The translations under genes were made by a program, and so were the position numbers. Positions 38,277 to 48,376 of a stretch of DNA of 64,000 nt are shown here, in pieces; positions within the stretch are counted from its first letter, which is position 1, and the number at the start of each line of letters is the position of its first letter. This stretch comes from Stutzerimonas stutzeri (lineage in GTDB: Bacteria > Pseudomonadota > Gammaproteobacteria > Pseudomonadales > Pseudomonadaceae). Under the pieces are notes generated by a model, which was not told the origin of the DNA, did not search any database, and saw only the letters and a program-made list of their open reading frames with translations. The stretch is from the NCBI RefSeq assembly GCF_024448715.1, contig NZ_JAMOHZ010000003.1, forward strand, positions 434,001 to 498,000, in the 5' to 3' direction.

Positions 38277-41200
38277 TTATGCCGGGCGCTCTTCCTTCAC
38301 GCGGAACCAAGCGGCGTAAAGCGCCGGCAGGAACAGCAGCGTCAACGCGGTAGCGACGATCAAGCCACCCATGATCGCCACCGCCATAGGCCCGAAAAAC
38401 ACGCTGCGTGACAGCGGAATCATCGCCAACACCGAGGCCAACGCGGTCAACACGATGGGCCGGAAGCGGCGCACCGTGGCGTCGACGATGGCGTTGAAGC
38501 GGTCATGACCGGCACCGATGTCCTGCTCGATCTGGTCCACCAGAATCACTGAGTTGCGCATGATCATCCCGGACAGCGCGATGGTGCCGAGCATCGCGAC
38601 AAAACCGAACGGCTTGCCGAACAACAGCAGGAACAGGGTGACGCCGATCAGCCCCAGCGGTGCAGTAAGAAACACCATCGCCGCGCGGGAGAAGCTCTTG
38701 AGCTGCAGCATCAACAAGCTGACCACGACGATAATGAACAGTGGCATACCAGCATTCACCGAAGCCTGCCCGCGACTGGAGTCCTCCACAGTGCCGCCGA
38801 CTTCCAGCAGATAACCGCTGGGCAGCGTGTCGCGGATCTCGCTCAGTGTCGGCTGGATCTGCTGCACCAGCGAGGCCGGCTGCTGATCGCCGTAGATATC
38901 GGCACGCACCGTCACCGTCGGCAAGCGATCACGATGCCAGATCACGCCTTCCTCGAAGCCATATTCCAGCGTGGCGACTTGCGACAACGGCACGCTGAGA
39001 CCGCTGGCGGTGGGAATCGCCAGGCTCGGCAGCATCGATAGCGTCTCGCGCTCGCGTGCGGTACCGCGCAATAGAATCTCGATTAGCTCATTGTCCTCAC
39101 GAAACTGGCCGGCAGTGGCGCCGGTGAAAGTACGCTTGAGGAAACTCGACAGCTCGACCGTGCTCACCCCGAGGGCGCGTGCGCGGTCCTGATCGACATT
39201 CAGCCAGACCACCTTGCTCGGCTCCTGCCAGTCCAAATGCACGTTGGCAACGTAGGGATTCTCACGCACCTTGGCGGCGACCTGACGCGCCAACTTGCGC
39301 ACCACATCGATATGCTCGCCGGTCACTCGGAACTGCACCGGGTAGCCTACCGGCGGACCGTTTTCCAGACGACTGACGCGTCCGCGCAAGGTCGGGAAAT
39401 CTTCACGCAGGCGCTCGATCAGCCAGCTGCGAAGGGCTTCGCGTTCCTCGATGCTCTTCGCCAGCACCACGATCTGGGCAAAGCTAGTAGCGGGTAATTG
39501 TTGGTCGAGCGGCAGGTAAAAGCGCGGCGAGCCATTACCGACATAGGCGACGTAGTTATCGATACCAGCATGACCCTTAAGCATGTCTTCGAGGCGGCGC
39601 ACCTCGGCTTCGGTGGCCTTGAGCGAAGCGCCTTCGGTCAGTTTGAGATCGACCATCAACTCCAGACGCCCAGACGCCGGGAAGAACTGCTGCGGAACGA
39701 CACGGAACAGGCCGATCGCGCCGACGAAGAGCAACAGCGTCAGTACGATCACGGTTTTGCGCCGACGCACGCAGAAGTAAATGATCCGCCTCACCCGCTG
39801 ATAAAACGGCGTCGAATAGGGATCGTGCCCTGCATCGCTACCGCCGTGCTTTTGCGCGTAACGCTTGGCCAGATCCGGCAGCAGCTTCGCGCCCAATAGA
39901 GGGACGAACATCACCGCGGCGATCCACGAGGCAACCAGCGCGATGGTCACCACCTGAAAGATCGAACGGGTGTATTCACCAGTACTCGACTGCGCCGTGG
40001 CAATCGGTAGAAAGCCGGCCGCGGTGATCAGGGTGCCGGTAAGCATCGGGAAGGCCGTGCTGGTCCAGGCGTAACTCGCCGCCTTGAGCCGATCGAAGCC
40101 CTGTTCCATCTTGATCGCCATCATCTCCACGGCGATGATCGCGTCGTCTACCAGCAACCCGAGCGCCAACACCAGCGCACCCAACGAAATTTTGTGTAGA
40201 CCGATGTCCAGGTAGTGCATGGCCGCGAATGTCATCGCCAGCACCAGCGGAATCGACAACGCGACTACAAGCCCGGTGCGCACGCCGAGCGAGAAGAAGC
40301 TCACCAGCAGCACGATCACCAACGCCTCGATCAGCACCCGCACGAACTCGCCAACGCCGGTCTTTACCGCCGCGGGCTGGTCGGACACCTTGCGCAATTC
40401 CATGCCGGCCGGCAGCTCCTGCTGCAACCTGGCGAATTCGCCTTGCAGCGCTTCGCCGAGCATGAGGATGTCGCCACCGGCTTTCATTGAAACCGCCAGC
40501 CCGATCGCCGGCTCGCCCATGAAGCGCATACGGGGCGCCGGTGGGTCGTTGAAACCGCGGTAAACCTCGGCCACATCGCCAATACGGAAAGTGTTGCCAG
40601 CAACTCTGATAGGGAAATCGCGGATTTCCTTCACCGTCTCGAAACTGCCGGTAACACGCAACTGAATACGGTCGCTGGGCGTCTCGACGAAGCCCGCCGA
40701 CATCACCGTGTTCTGCGCTTCCAAGGCTTGCTGTACTGCTTCTAGCGACACACCCAGGTTCGCCAGTTTGACGTTGGATAGCTCGATCCAGATCTTCTCG
40801 TCCTGCAGACCGATCAGCTCGACCTTGCCGACGTTCTTCACACGCTGCAGCTGCAGTTGGATACGGTCGGCGTAGTCCTTGAGCACGGCGTAGTCGAAGC
40901 CCTTGCCGGTTAGCGCATAGATGTTGCCGAAGGTGGTGCCGAACTCGTCGTTGAAGAACGGACCTTGCACCCCGGCCGGTAGCGTGTGGCGGATGTCACC
41001 GATCTTTTTGCGTATCTGGTACCAGAGGTCAGGAATTTGTTCGGAGCGCAACGAGTCACGCGCCATGAAGGTCACGTTGGATTCGCCCGGACGCGAAAAG
41101 GAGACGATGCGCTCGTATTCGCCGGTCTCCATCAGCTTTTTTTCGATGCGCTCGGTAACCTGCCGGGAGACTTCCTCAGCGGTAGCACCCGGCCATTGGG

Positions 41201-41351
41201 TCTGGATCACCATCGCCTTGAAGGTAAATGGGGGGTCTTCGCTCTGACCGAGCTTGCTGTACGACAGCGCCCCCACAACGGCCATCAGCAACATCAGATA
41301 AATGACGATCTGCCGGTTGCCCAGCGCCCAGGCGGAAAGATTGAAGCGCAT
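38277..41351 (-). CDS. mexK: RND efflux transporter, MexK-like
   Basis: The 1024-residue inner-membrane pump has 12 helices and two large periplasmic loops. The proton-relay Asp pair is seen in LLVDDAIIAVEMM (about residues 405-415), and the N-terminal sequence RFNLSAWALGNRQIVIYLM with GQSEDPPFTFKAMV is that of the MexK/TriC-type subfamily, as remembered. It exports drugs or biocides with the adaptor encoded just upstream and an outer-membrane channel encoded elsewhere. The adaptor gene ends 5 bases before its start. No outer-membrane factor gene is in this cluster, as in mexJK. Confidence 0.88.
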   Translation of the reverse strand: MRFNLSAWALGNRQIVIYLMLLMAVVGALSYSKLGQSEDPPFTFKAMVIQTQWPGATAEEVSRQVTERIEKKLMETGEYERIVSFSRPGESNVTFMARDSLRSEQIPDLWYQIRKKIGDIRHTLPAGVQGPFFNDEFGTTFGNIYALTGKGFDYAVLKDYADRIQLQLQRVKNVGKVELIGLQDEKIWIELSNVKLANLGVSLEAVQQALEAQNTVMSAGFVETPSDRIQLRVTGSFETVKEIRDFPIRVAGNTFRIGDVAEVYRGFNDPPAPRMRFMGEPAIGLAVSMKAGGDILMLGEALQGEFARLQQELPAGMELRKVSDQPAAVKTGVGEFVRVLIEALVIVLLVSFFSLGVRTGLVVALSIPLVLAMTFAAMHYLDIGLHKISLGALVLALGLLVDDAIIAVEMMAIKMEQGFDRLKAASYAWTSTAFPMLTGTLITAAGFLPIATAQSSTGEYTRSIFQVVTIALVASWIAAVMFVPLLGAKLLPDLAKRYAQKHGGSDAGHDPYSTPFYQRVRRIIYFCVRRRKTVIVLTLLLFVGAIGLFRVVPQQFFPASGRLELMVDLKLTEGASLKATEAEVRRLEDMLKGHAGIDNYVAYVGNGSPRFYLPLDQQLPATSFAQIVVLAKSIEEREALRSWLIERLREDFPTLRGRVSRLENGPPVGYPVQFRVTGEHIDVVRKLARQVAAKVRENPYVANVHLDWQEPSKVVWLNVDQDRARALGVSTVELSSFLKRTFTGATAGQFREDNELIEILLRGTARERETLSMLPSLAIPTASGLSVPLSQVATLEYGFEEGVIWHRDRLPTVTVRADIYGDQQPASLVQQIQPTLSEIRDTLPSGYLLEVGGTVEDSSRGQASVNAGMPLFIIVVVSLLMLQLKSFSRAAMVFLTAPLGLIGVTLFLLLFGKPFGFVAMLGTIALSGMIMRNSVILVDQIEQDIGAGHDRFNAIVDATVRRFRPIVLTALASVLAMIPLSRSVFFGPMAVAIMGGLIVATALTLLFLPALYAAWFRVKEERPA

Positions 41352-41356
41352 CGCGG

Positions 41357-42454
41357 TTACTCCTGAGCAGCCAGTACGACCGGGCGGTTATCACGATCGA
41401 CTGCCCTCACCGACTGGTTCTCGTGGAGCATCTGCACACCGGCCAGCACTATCCAGTCATCGGCTCGCAGACCCTCGAGTACCGGCACCAGCGTGTCGCC
41501 GTAGGCCCCGGTCCGCACGGCCACCCGCTCCAGCGTGGCGTCGTCTTTTATCCGCCAGACAAAGGCCTTGCCCTGCTCCGCCGTAACAGCCGAAAGCGGG
41601 ACAGCCAGGGGCACGTCTCCATTAGTGCGGATCGATACCAATGCGCTCTGACCGAGTTCGGCGGGCACAGCCGCATCTGTGAATGCGACCCGCGCCGAGT
41701 AGGTACGCGACTGCTCGTCGGCCGCTGGTGACAGCTCACGAATTTTGCCGGGGTACTGCTTGCCCGGTTGCGACCAGATTTCCACCGAAACTTTCTGGCC
41801 GATCGCATAACGATCCAGCGCTTGCTCGGGGAGATTGATCGCGACCTCACGCTCACCATCGGCGGCTAGAACGAATGCCGTCTGCCCGGCCGCGACTACC
41901 TGCCCGACTTCGACCAGACGCCTGGCGATCACCCCGTCGCGCGTCGCGCGCAGAGTCGCGTAGTCGACCTGGTTGCTCGCGACGTCGAACTCGGCACGTG
42001 CCTGTTTCAGGCGTGCCTGGGCCGAACGAAAGGCATTTTCCGAAGCGTCGAATTGCGATCGGCTGACCAGTTGCCGATTCATGAGCGTCTTGTAGCGCTC
42101 GTGTTCGGCGCGGGCGACCCTCAGGTTGGCCTCGGCGGCAGCGACCTGAGCGCGGATACCTTCGAGTTGCAGCCGCACGTCTTGCGGGTCGAGCTTGGCC
42201 AACGGCTGATCCTTGCGCACCCGCTCTCCAGCCTCGACCAAGCGCTCGGTCACCTTCCCGCCGATACGGAACGCCAGCTCGGGCTCGTAACGCGCATGCA
42301 CCTCGCCCGGATAGCTCTCGACCGCCTCGCTAGCCGGTTGCGGTTGAACCACCATCACCGGCCTTGCCGAGAGTTGCTCGGGCTCGCCATTGCCGCAGCC
42401 GGCAAGCAACGCGAAACCAATGACACCGAGGAAAGGCAGGGCATGTCGGAACAC
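41357..42454 (-). CDS. mexJ: RND efflux periplasmic adaptor, MexJ-like
   Basis: The GTG at 42454 has a GAGAGAG site; the 365-residue protein begins with a signal peptide with lipobox LLAGC (Cys at about 21), so it is a lipid-anchored adaptor. It has the lipoyl halves (YPGEVHARYEPELAFRIGGKV and DGVIARRLVEVGQVVAAGQ) around a helical hairpin at about 95-165, then the beta-barrel domains. It joins the RND pump to the outer-membrane channel. It is the first gene of the operon and divergent from the TetR gene. Confidence 0.88.
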   Translation of the reverse strand: MFRHALPFLGVIGFALLAGCGNGEPEQLSARPVMVVQPQPASEAVESYPGEVHARYEPELAFRIGGKVTERLVEAGERVRKDQPLAKLDPQDVRLQLEGIRAQVAAAEANLRVARAEHERYKTLMNRQLVSRSQFDASENAFRSAQARLKQARAEFDVASNQVDYATLRATRDGVIARRLVEVGQVVAAGQTAFVLAADGEREVAINLPEQALDRYAIGQKVSVEIWSQPGKQYPGKIRELSPAADEQSRTYSARVAFTDAAVPAELGQSALVSIRTNGDVPLAVPLSAVTAEQGKAFVWRIKDDATLERVAVRTGAYGDTLVPVLEGLRADDWIVLAGVQMLHENQSVRAVDRDNRPVVLAAQE

Positions 42455-42491
42455 GGTGGATCTCTCTCTGTCGCAAAGCGGGCTTTAATAC

Positions 42492-42509
42492 CTATACTGT
42501 CCGGTATAG
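42492..42509. promoter_or_regulatory. TetR-type operator between mexJ-like and mexL-like genes
   Basis: CTATAC and GTATAG form a perfect 6+6 dyad around TGTCCG. It lies 38 bases before mexJ and 41 bases before the TetR gene, so one site can control both directions. A looser copy of the half-site (GTACTC/AGTATT) follows. Confidence 0.75.
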
Positions 42510-42549
42510 TAAAAATACCGTACTCACCAGTCTAGTATTAAAAACGCAT

Positions 42550-43188
42550 ATGACAGAAAGCCCATCCGCAGCCTCTGGCCCAGGCCGTCCAAAGGATCCA
42601 GCCAAGCGCGAATCGATACTGGCCGCCGCCAAAGTGCTATTCCTCAGCAACGGCTACGAAGGAAGCAGCATGGAGGCCATCGCTGCCGAGGCCGGCGTTT
42701 CCAAGCTCACGCTGTATAGCCATTTCAAAGACAAGGAGGCGCTGTTCGGCGACGCGGTGAAAGCCACCTGCGAAACGCGTCTGCCGCGAAAACTGTTCGC
42801 GTTGGCGGATGGCTGCTCAATCAAGCAGGTGTTGCTGGACATCGGTCATGCGTTCCATGAACTGGTCAACAGCCCGGAATCCATCGGCCTGCATCGCGTC
42901 ATGGTAGCGATGGCGACACAGAACCCGGCGCTGTCCCGTATGTTTTTCGATGCCGGCCCGCAGCGGTTGCTGGTTGATCTCGAGCAGTTACTCATCCAGG
43001 CGGATGAGAGCGACATGCTGAAGATTCCCGAGCCCATGCGTGCCGCTGAACACTTCTGCTCACTGATCAAAGGCGCGGCGCATTTCCGCCTGCTGATCGG
43101 CTATGCCGATTTGCCGAGCGCTGAAGAGGCGGAAAAGCACGTACAGGACTGCATCGCCTTATTTATGCGTGCCTATGGCGCTGGGTAG
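42550..43188 (+). CDS. mexL: TetR family repressor, MexL-like
   Basis: The 212-residue regulator has an N-terminal PGRPKDPAKRESILAAAKVLF start and the helix-turn-helix MEAIAAEAGVSKLTLYSHFKDKEALF (about 35-65 in outline). The C-terminal domain resembles the TetR_C family of AefR/MexL-type regulators. It is divergent from the adaptor gene, with a dyad between them. By analogy with mexL-mexJK it should repress both itself and the pump. Confidence 0.88.
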   Translation: MTESPSAASGPGRPKDPAKRESILAAAKVLFLSNGYEGSSMEAIAAEAGVSKLTLYSHFKDKEALFGDAVKATCETRLPRKLFALADGCSIKQVLLDIGHAFHELVNSPESIGLHRVMVAMATQNPALSRMFFDAGPQRLLVDLEQLLIQADESDMLKIPEPMRAAEHFCSLIKGAAHFRLLIGYADLPSAEEAEKHVQDCIALFMRAYGAG

Positions 43189-43275
43189 CACGAGACAGAC
43201 TGAGACGACGACGGCGAACCCGAACGCACGATGCGACCGAGGCTCGCTTTCATTTCTGCATGTTGCGGCTGCTTG

Positions 43276-44484
43276 TCAGTCGTGGCTCAACGCACCAATC
43301 CGATGGATGGACAGGTCAGCTCCGTTGAACTCTTCTTCCTGGCTCAGGCGTATCCCAACGGTCGCTTTGAGGACGCCGTAGATCAAAAATCCGCCAAGCA
43401 ACGCAACCAATATGCCCAGAACCGAGCCGACCAGCTGGCTTAAAATACTGATTCCACCCAGCCCACCCAGGGCCTGCTGACCGAAGATTCCGCAGGCCAG
43501 CCCACCCCAGACGCCACACAGGCCGTGCAGCGGCCACACGCCGAGCACATCATCGACCTTCCACTTGTTCTGCGCCGCTGTGAACGACCAGACGAACAAG
43601 GCCCCTGCCACCACGCCGGTTGCCAGCGCACCGACCGGATGCATCACATCGGAACCGGCACAGACGGCAACCAGGCCAGCCAGCGGGCCGTTATGCAGGA
43701 AGCCTGGGTCGTTGCGACCGACCAACCAGGCCACGGCAGTCCCGCCCACCATCGCCATCAGTGAATTGATCGCCACCAGTCCGCTGACACCCTCAAGTGT
43801 CTGTGCACTCATTACATTGAAGCCGAACCAGCCGACGATCAGGATCCACGAGCCCAACGCCAGGAACGGAATGTTCGACGGCGCGAACGCCACCAGTCGT
43901 CCATCACGATATCGCCCGTTGCGCCGCCCCAGCAGAAGGACCGCCCCGAGCGCCAACCAGCCACCCATGCCGTGCACGACCACCGAGCCCGCGAAGTCAT
44001 GGAACGGAGCGCCGAACGTCGCTTCCAGCCAGGCTTGCAGACCGAAGTTGCCGTTCCACATCAGCCCTTCGAAGAAGGGATAAATGAACGCGACGATAAG
44101 CAGCGTCGCGCACAACTGCGGGCCGAAACGCGCGCGTTCGGCGATGCCACCGGAGATGATTGCCGGTATCGCCGCGGCAAAGGTGAGCAGGAAAAAGAAC
44201 TTCACCAGCGAATAGCCGTTTTCAGCGATGAGCTGGTCAGCTGGCTGCATGAATGTCACACCGTAGGCGACCCAATACCCGATGAAGAAATACGCCAGCG
44301 TTGAAACGGCGAAATCGGCGATGATTTTGGACAGCGCGTTGACCTGATTCTTCAGGCGTACGGTGCCAACTTCAAGGAAGGCGAAACCCGCATGCATCGC
44401 CAGCACCATTACAGCGCCCATCAGGATAAATAAAGAATTGGCGCTATGGATTAGCACCTCCACGGCACTATTTGGATTTTCCAT
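43276..44484 (-). CDS. amt: Ammonium channel (Amt family)
   Basis: The 402-residue protein has eleven predicted membrane helices and the Amt features: the pore twin-His in FAGSVVVHGMGGWLALG and VWPLHGLCGVWGG, the phenylalanine-gate region FLLTFAAAIPAIISGGIAER, and a short cytosolic C-tail. It moves ammonium or ammonia into the cell. No glnK gene lies next to it, unlike the usual glnK-amtB pair. No sigma-54 promoter motif was found in the 80 bases upstream. Confidence 0.92.
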   Translation of the reverse strand: MENPNSAVEVLIHSANSLFILMGAVMVLAMHAGFAFLEVGTVRLKNQVNALSKIIADFAVSTLAYFFIGYWVAYGVTFMQPADQLIAENGYSLVKFFFLLTFAAAIPAIISGGIAERARFGPQLCATLLIVAFIYPFFEGLMWNGNFGLQAWLEATFGAPFHDFAGSVVVHGMGGWLALGAVLLLGRRNGRYRDGRLVAFAPSNIPFLALGSWILIVGWFGFNVMSAQTLEGVSGLVAINSLMAMVGGTAVAWLVGRNDPGFLHNGPLAGLVAVCAGSDVMHPVGALATGVVAGALFVWSFTAAQNKWKVDDVLGVWPLHGLCGVWGGLACGIFGQQALGGLGGISILSQLVGSVLGILVALLGGFLIYGVLKATVGIRLSQEEEFNGADLSIHRIGALSHD

Positions 44485-44863
44485 TTACTGCTTCCCGCCA
44501 TTGAGTCGCACCAAAACGGCCAGAATTACCAGACAAACGCACCATGATGCGTCACGCCTGATTGATTGCTCGCCATTGCCTGCCCCGGCCGGCTGCCAGG
44601 ATTTGCTGAGTTCCGGTTTGCTGAACCTTCAAATTCAAGGATCTATAGCCACTGCCACCTGGAACCGACTTTTCCGCTGCGCCATTTGAGAGCCAACAGC
44701 GAAAAATACGCACCAAGCCGTTGCAAGGCCTGTACCAGCGAAGCGGAAAGACGGCCCAAGTTGGCGCAAGGTATGCCGGGTAGCGGGCGAGACAGGCGCC
44801 GGGGGAAGCGCCTACAGCCTGGAGAAGTCGAGCGCCCCAGAGCGGGGCAGCATCGCAATGCGT
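44485..44863. other. Gap between amt and dgt, no feature seen
   Basis: About 380 bases separate the amt start from the dgt stop on the minus strand. Short frames here have no ribosome-binding site or protein-like composition. No strong hairpin, tRNA or repeat was seen. Confidence 0.5.
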
Positions 44864-46357
44864 TTAAAGCGCGGACAACGTACGGAATTCGTCCTGCGCC
44901 AGTTGATCGGTCATGCCACTGACGAAATCCTGCAGCATTCGGCAGCGGTAGTAGAACTCCCACAGCGACTGATCGGGCGAATCCTCTGAATGAGCTTTCA
45001 TGGCCTCGTGGTAGGCCTTGATCAACTGGCTCGGTAGCCGGCGGGCCAGCATTTGCAGATGCGGTTCGCGACGGCAACCACCCTCGGTCAAGGCCTGGAA
45101 CGTTGCTGGAGCGACACGCAGTAGCGGTGCATAGGTATCCAACAGACCTTGAAGAATTCGGTATCCCTGCAACTGCAGGGTTTCCACTTCGCGATGGCAG
45201 AAGACGCGGTCCATCGCTACATCCTTGAAGGTCTGCACGATGGCGTTAGGCAAGCTGGCGTCTTCCAGCAAAGCACGGTCCAGGGTGCCGTGATACACCG
45301 CCTCGATATGTTCGATGAACTGCTGGGCCGCGTGCTGCACCAACGGATGGACCATGTTCACCCGCAACCAGATGAAGAACTCGCCGACCTTGTTGATCGG
45401 CTCTTTTTCCGCACGCGACTCGGCATAGGTGACCATGTTGCGGAAACTGCGACCGGTCGCGCCAATCGGCTCGTCTGGCGAGCCGTGCTCGGCGAACTTG
45501 TCGACCAGCAGTCGCGCTAGTTGCTCGATGGTGAAGATGCCCTTCTCCACCGAGTCTTCGATATCTGCCAGGCAATAGGCGATGTCGTCTGCCGCTTCCA
45601 TGATGTAGGCGACCGGATGGCGAGTGCCCGGTTGAAGATCCAGAGCTGCCTGCATACCGACTACAAACGGCTCTTCGGACAGATAAAAGCCCGGCTTCTT
45701 ATGCAGATAAGCACCCGGCGAGCCCTGCGGCGGCCTCGGCGTATAGGCGGCACGCACATATTTGAGCAAGCCGGCGGACTGGGTGTAGGTCAGGTTCAGC
45801 CGCAGCAGGCTGACCACCAGCCGGATCGCCTGGGCGTTGCCTTCGAACTGTTTGAGATCGACGAGCATGCGCGTGCGTAGCTCGACATCGCCCTGCCCAG
45901 CCGGAACCGCGACGTCAAACAGAGCCTCAAGGTTACGTGCGAACCACTCGCCGATGGCGAACTCGCCGAAATGTCCAAAGGGGGGATTACCGATGTCGTG
46001 CATCAGGCAGGCCATTTCCACCAAACTTTCCAGTGCGCTTTCCAAACCATCGAGGCCGTACTGACCGGCCTTGTCGCCGAGCTGCTTGTACAGCGTCCGG
46101 ACGATAAAACGGCCGGTCTGTTGCACTTCCAATGAATGCGTCAGGCGGCTGCGCACTGCCGCATTGCGCTCCAGCGGGAACACCTGTGTTTTCTGCTGCA
46201 AGCGGCGCACGGCAGCTGAATTGACGATGCGCCCGCGGTCGCTCTCAAGCGCATCGATGATCAGCGACATATCTTCGGAGGCCAGGAGGTCCGACTCGAC
46301 ACGGCCATGAGGTCGCTGACGGGAAATCTTGTGCTTGAAATTGACGGGCCCCGGCAT
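44864..46357 (-). CDS. dgt: Deoxyguanosinetriphosphate triphosphohydrolase (dGTPase)
   Basis: The 497-residue HD-superfamily enzyme has RSRLTHSLEVQQTGRF (His of the first metal site) and LMHDIGNPPFGHFGE (HD pair), followed by ADDIAYCLADIEDSVEKG. It cuts dGTP to deoxyguanosine and triphosphate and can lower the dNTP pool, which can also limit phage replication. Length and motifs fit the E. coli Dgt type. It stands alone. Confidence 0.92.
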   Translation of the reverse strand: MPGPVNFKHKISRQRPHGRVESDLLASEDMSLIIDALESDRGRIVNSAAVRRLQQKTQVFPLERNAAVRSRLTHSLEVQQTGRFIVRTLYKQLGDKAGQYGLDGLESALESLVEMACLMHDIGNPPFGHFGEFAIGEWFARNLEALFDVAVPAGQGDVELRTRMLVDLKQFEGNAQAIRLVVSLLRLNLTYTQSAGLLKYVRAAYTPRPPQGSPGAYLHKKPGFYLSEEPFVVGMQAALDLQPGTRHPVAYIMEAADDIAYCLADIEDSVEKGIFTIEQLARLLVDKFAEHGSPDEPIGATGRSFRNMVTYAESRAEKEPINKVGEFFIWLRVNMVHPLVQHAAQQFIEHIEAVYHGTLDRALLEDASLPNAIVQTFKDVAMDRVFCHREVETLQLQGYRILQGLLDTYAPLLRVAPATFQALTEGGCRREPHLQMLARRLPSQLIKAYHEAMKAHSEDSPDQSLWEFYYRCRMLQDFVSGMTDQLAQDEFRTLSAL

Positions 46358-46485
46358 GGGTCGAACTCGCTAACAAAAAGGATTGAGGAGCCTAGCGCGG
46401 CATGACGGCTTTACCAAGACCGTAGGGCACTACCGTAGCGCCCTCTCGATTAGAATCGGCCGTCCCAGCATGAAGCGAAGCCATC

Positions 46486-46674
46486 ATGAGCCGATCGAAT
46501 TTTCATCAACAACATGCCGAGCGCGCCGCAGCAGAAGCAAGGCGGCTGCTTGAAAAGCGGTCGGCACTGGGTGCTCGCTGGCTGGCCTGGGTCGCCTCGG
46601 AGCTGTATCAACTCACCCCACCGGAATACGCGGCGATGGTTCGTCGTGAGCTAGCGCGCTTAAACGAAGGCTGA
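46486..46674 (+). CDS. Small conserved-looking protein, unknown function
   Basis: The 62-residue frame has a protein-like composition: a helical N-terminal half rich in Ala, Arg and Glu, an ARWLAWVASELYQL amphipathic segment and PPEYAAMVRRELARL at the end. It lies 45 bases upstream of the MOSC gene on the same strand and may share its transcript. The ribosome-binding site is weak. No function can be assigned. Confidence 0.55.
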   Translation: MSRSNFHQQHAERAAAEARRLLEKRSALGARWLAWVASELYQLTPPEYAAMVRRELARLNEG

Positions 46675-46719
46675 ATAGCCACGGTCACGCAGTCTCTATT
46701 CGGGTCAGGAAAAAACAAC

Positions 46720-47397
46720 ATGCAATGGTCGGTTGATGGCCCCTTTCTGAGTAAGCAGCTGCTACGCCTGCCCGATACTGAAAAACCGTCGGCTATCGGC
46801 AAGCAGTTGGCGCAGGAAACGGTCTGGCTCGGCATGGATGGGCTGCTCGGTGACCGAGTTGCCGATCGTCGCTTTCATGGCGGACCTGATCGCAGTCTCT
46901 GTCACTACCCGGCCGAACACTATAGCCATTGGCGTAAGGCCTATCCGCACCTGCAACGACTCGGTTCCGCCGCTTTTGGCGAAAACCTGTCTACCACTGG
47001 TATCGATGAGCGCCAGGTTTGCATAGGCGATCGCTTTCGCTGGGGTGATGCGTTGATCGAAGTGAGCCAGCCGCGCTCACCATGCGCCAATCTTGATCGG
47101 CGCCACGCTGCACGCGGGCTGGCAAAACAACTGGCGCAAAGCGGCAGAATCGGCTGGTTGTACCGCACAATCGAGCCCGGTGAGATCGCCATCTGTACCC
47201 CGTTACATCTGGTTGAGCGTTCGTGCCCAACCGCCAGTGTCGCTCGCATATGGCGCGGCTTCACCGATGACGATGCCAGCGACGCTGAGCTGGCCTGGCT
47301 GGTCGAACTGGAGCCATTGGCGACCGAATATCGCCGACGATTCCGCCAACGCCTCGATGCGCGGCGGCGACAGCGCGATCAGGGAGCGCTGTTCTAA
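46720..47397 (+). CDS. MOSC domain protein (YiiM type)
   Basis: The 225-residue protein has the MOSC barrel with the conserved Cys in SQPRSPCANLD (about residue 126) and the GDRVADRRFHGGPDRSLCHYPAEHY and FGENLSTTG segments typical of the YiiM group. Such proteins use a Mo cofactor to reduce N-hydroxylated compounds (for example 6-N-hydroxyaminopurine). An AGGAAA site precedes the ATG. Confidence 0.9.
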   Translation: MQWSVDGPFLSKQLLRLPDTEKPSAIGKQLAQETVWLGMDGLLGDRVADRRFHGGPDRSLCHYPAEHYSHWRKAYPHLQRLGSAAFGENLSTTGIDERQVCIGDRFRWGDALIEVSQPRSPCANLDRRHAARGLAKQLAQSGRIGWLYRTIEPGEIAICTPLHLVERSCPTASVARIWRGFTDDDASDAELAWLVELEPLATEYRRRFRQRLDARRRQRDQGALF

Positions 47398-47479
47398 TGC
47401 GTTGATCGACCGCTTCAAGGCCTGATTTCTGCCACAGCCTCCGGAGCTGAGTAGGCCACGAATGCGCGATCCGGCTCCC

Positions 47480-48376
47480 TCAGGCCACCGAACTACCCAG
47501 TGCCATGCGCACCCGGCCAAGCAGCCAGCCGCCACCCACATTAATGATCAGCCCCAGCATCACCAACAGCGCACCGATCGCTTGCAGCACACCCAAATGC
47601 TCATCGAGCAACAGCGCGGCGGAGGTCAGGCCCACCACCGGCACCAATAGCGAGAAAGGTGCCACGGTGTTTGCCGGATAGCGCGACAGCAACCGGCTCC
47701 ACAGACCGTAGCCAAGGATCGTCGCACCGAACGCCAGGTAGACCAGCACCAGAATCGAATCCCAGGCGATGCCGCGCAACGCGCTTTCGATCACCTGCGG
47801 ACCTTCCAGCATCCATGACAGCACAAAGAAGGGAATCGGCGGAATCAGGCTGCCCCAGACCACCAGACCGACCAGGTTCACCTTGCCTACCTTACGCGTG
47901 ACGATATTGCCAAGAGCCCACATCGACGCCGCGCAGATGGTCAACACGAAGCCCGCCAGCGTCATGCTGCGATCACCCTGTAGACCAATCAGCAGCAGAC
48001 CGCCGGCGGCGATCAGTAGCCCGACCAGGTTGGTGGCACGCAGCCGCTCGCCGAGAAATAGCGCGGCGAAGAACAAGGTGAAGAACGCTTGGGATTGCAA
48101 TACCAGCGAGGCCAACCCGGCCGGCATGCCGACCTTCATCGCCGAAAACAGAAAGGCGAACTGACCCAGCGAAATAGTCGCGCCATAGGCGAGCAACCAG
48201 CGCAGCGGAAGTTGCGGACGCTTGATAAAGAGCACAGCCGGGAACGCCGCCAGCAGAAAGCGCAGTGATCCGAGCAGCATCGGCGGGATGTCATCCAGAC
48301 CGATCTTGATCACCACGAAATTCATGCCCCAGACGATGATCACGACCAGGGCCAGCAGCAGGTCCTTGGGCGACAT
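47480..48376 (-). CDS. EamA family (drug/metabolite) exporter
   Basis: The 298-residue protein has ten predicted helices in two EamA repeats (about 5-135 and 145-285), with VVIIVWGMNFVVIKIGL at the start of repeat one and SLLVPVVGLTSAALLLDEHLG in repeat two. Substrates of the family include amino acids and nucleosides; none can be assigned here. It is convergent with the MOSC gene. Confidence 0.88.
   Translation of the reverse strand: MSPKDLLLALVVIIVWGMNFVVIKIGLDDIPPMLLGSLRFLLAAFPAVLFIKRPQLPLRWLLAYGATISLGQFAFLFSAMKVGMPAGLASLVLQSQAFFTLFFAALFLGERLRATNLVGLLIAAGGLLLIGLQGDRSMTLAGFVLTICAASMWALGNIVTRKVGKVNLVGLVVWGSLIPPIPFFVLSWMLEGPQVIESALRGIAWDSILVLVYLAFGATILGYGLWSRLLSRYPANTVAPFSLLVPVVGLTSAALLLDEHLGVLQAIGALLVMLGLIINVGGGWLLGRVRMALGSSVA

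Noticed and set aside
44864..46357. dGTPase as part of a phage-defence system
   Set aside because: It is a stand-alone full-length housekeeping-type Dgt with no defence neighbours; no reason in sequence to call it a defence gene.
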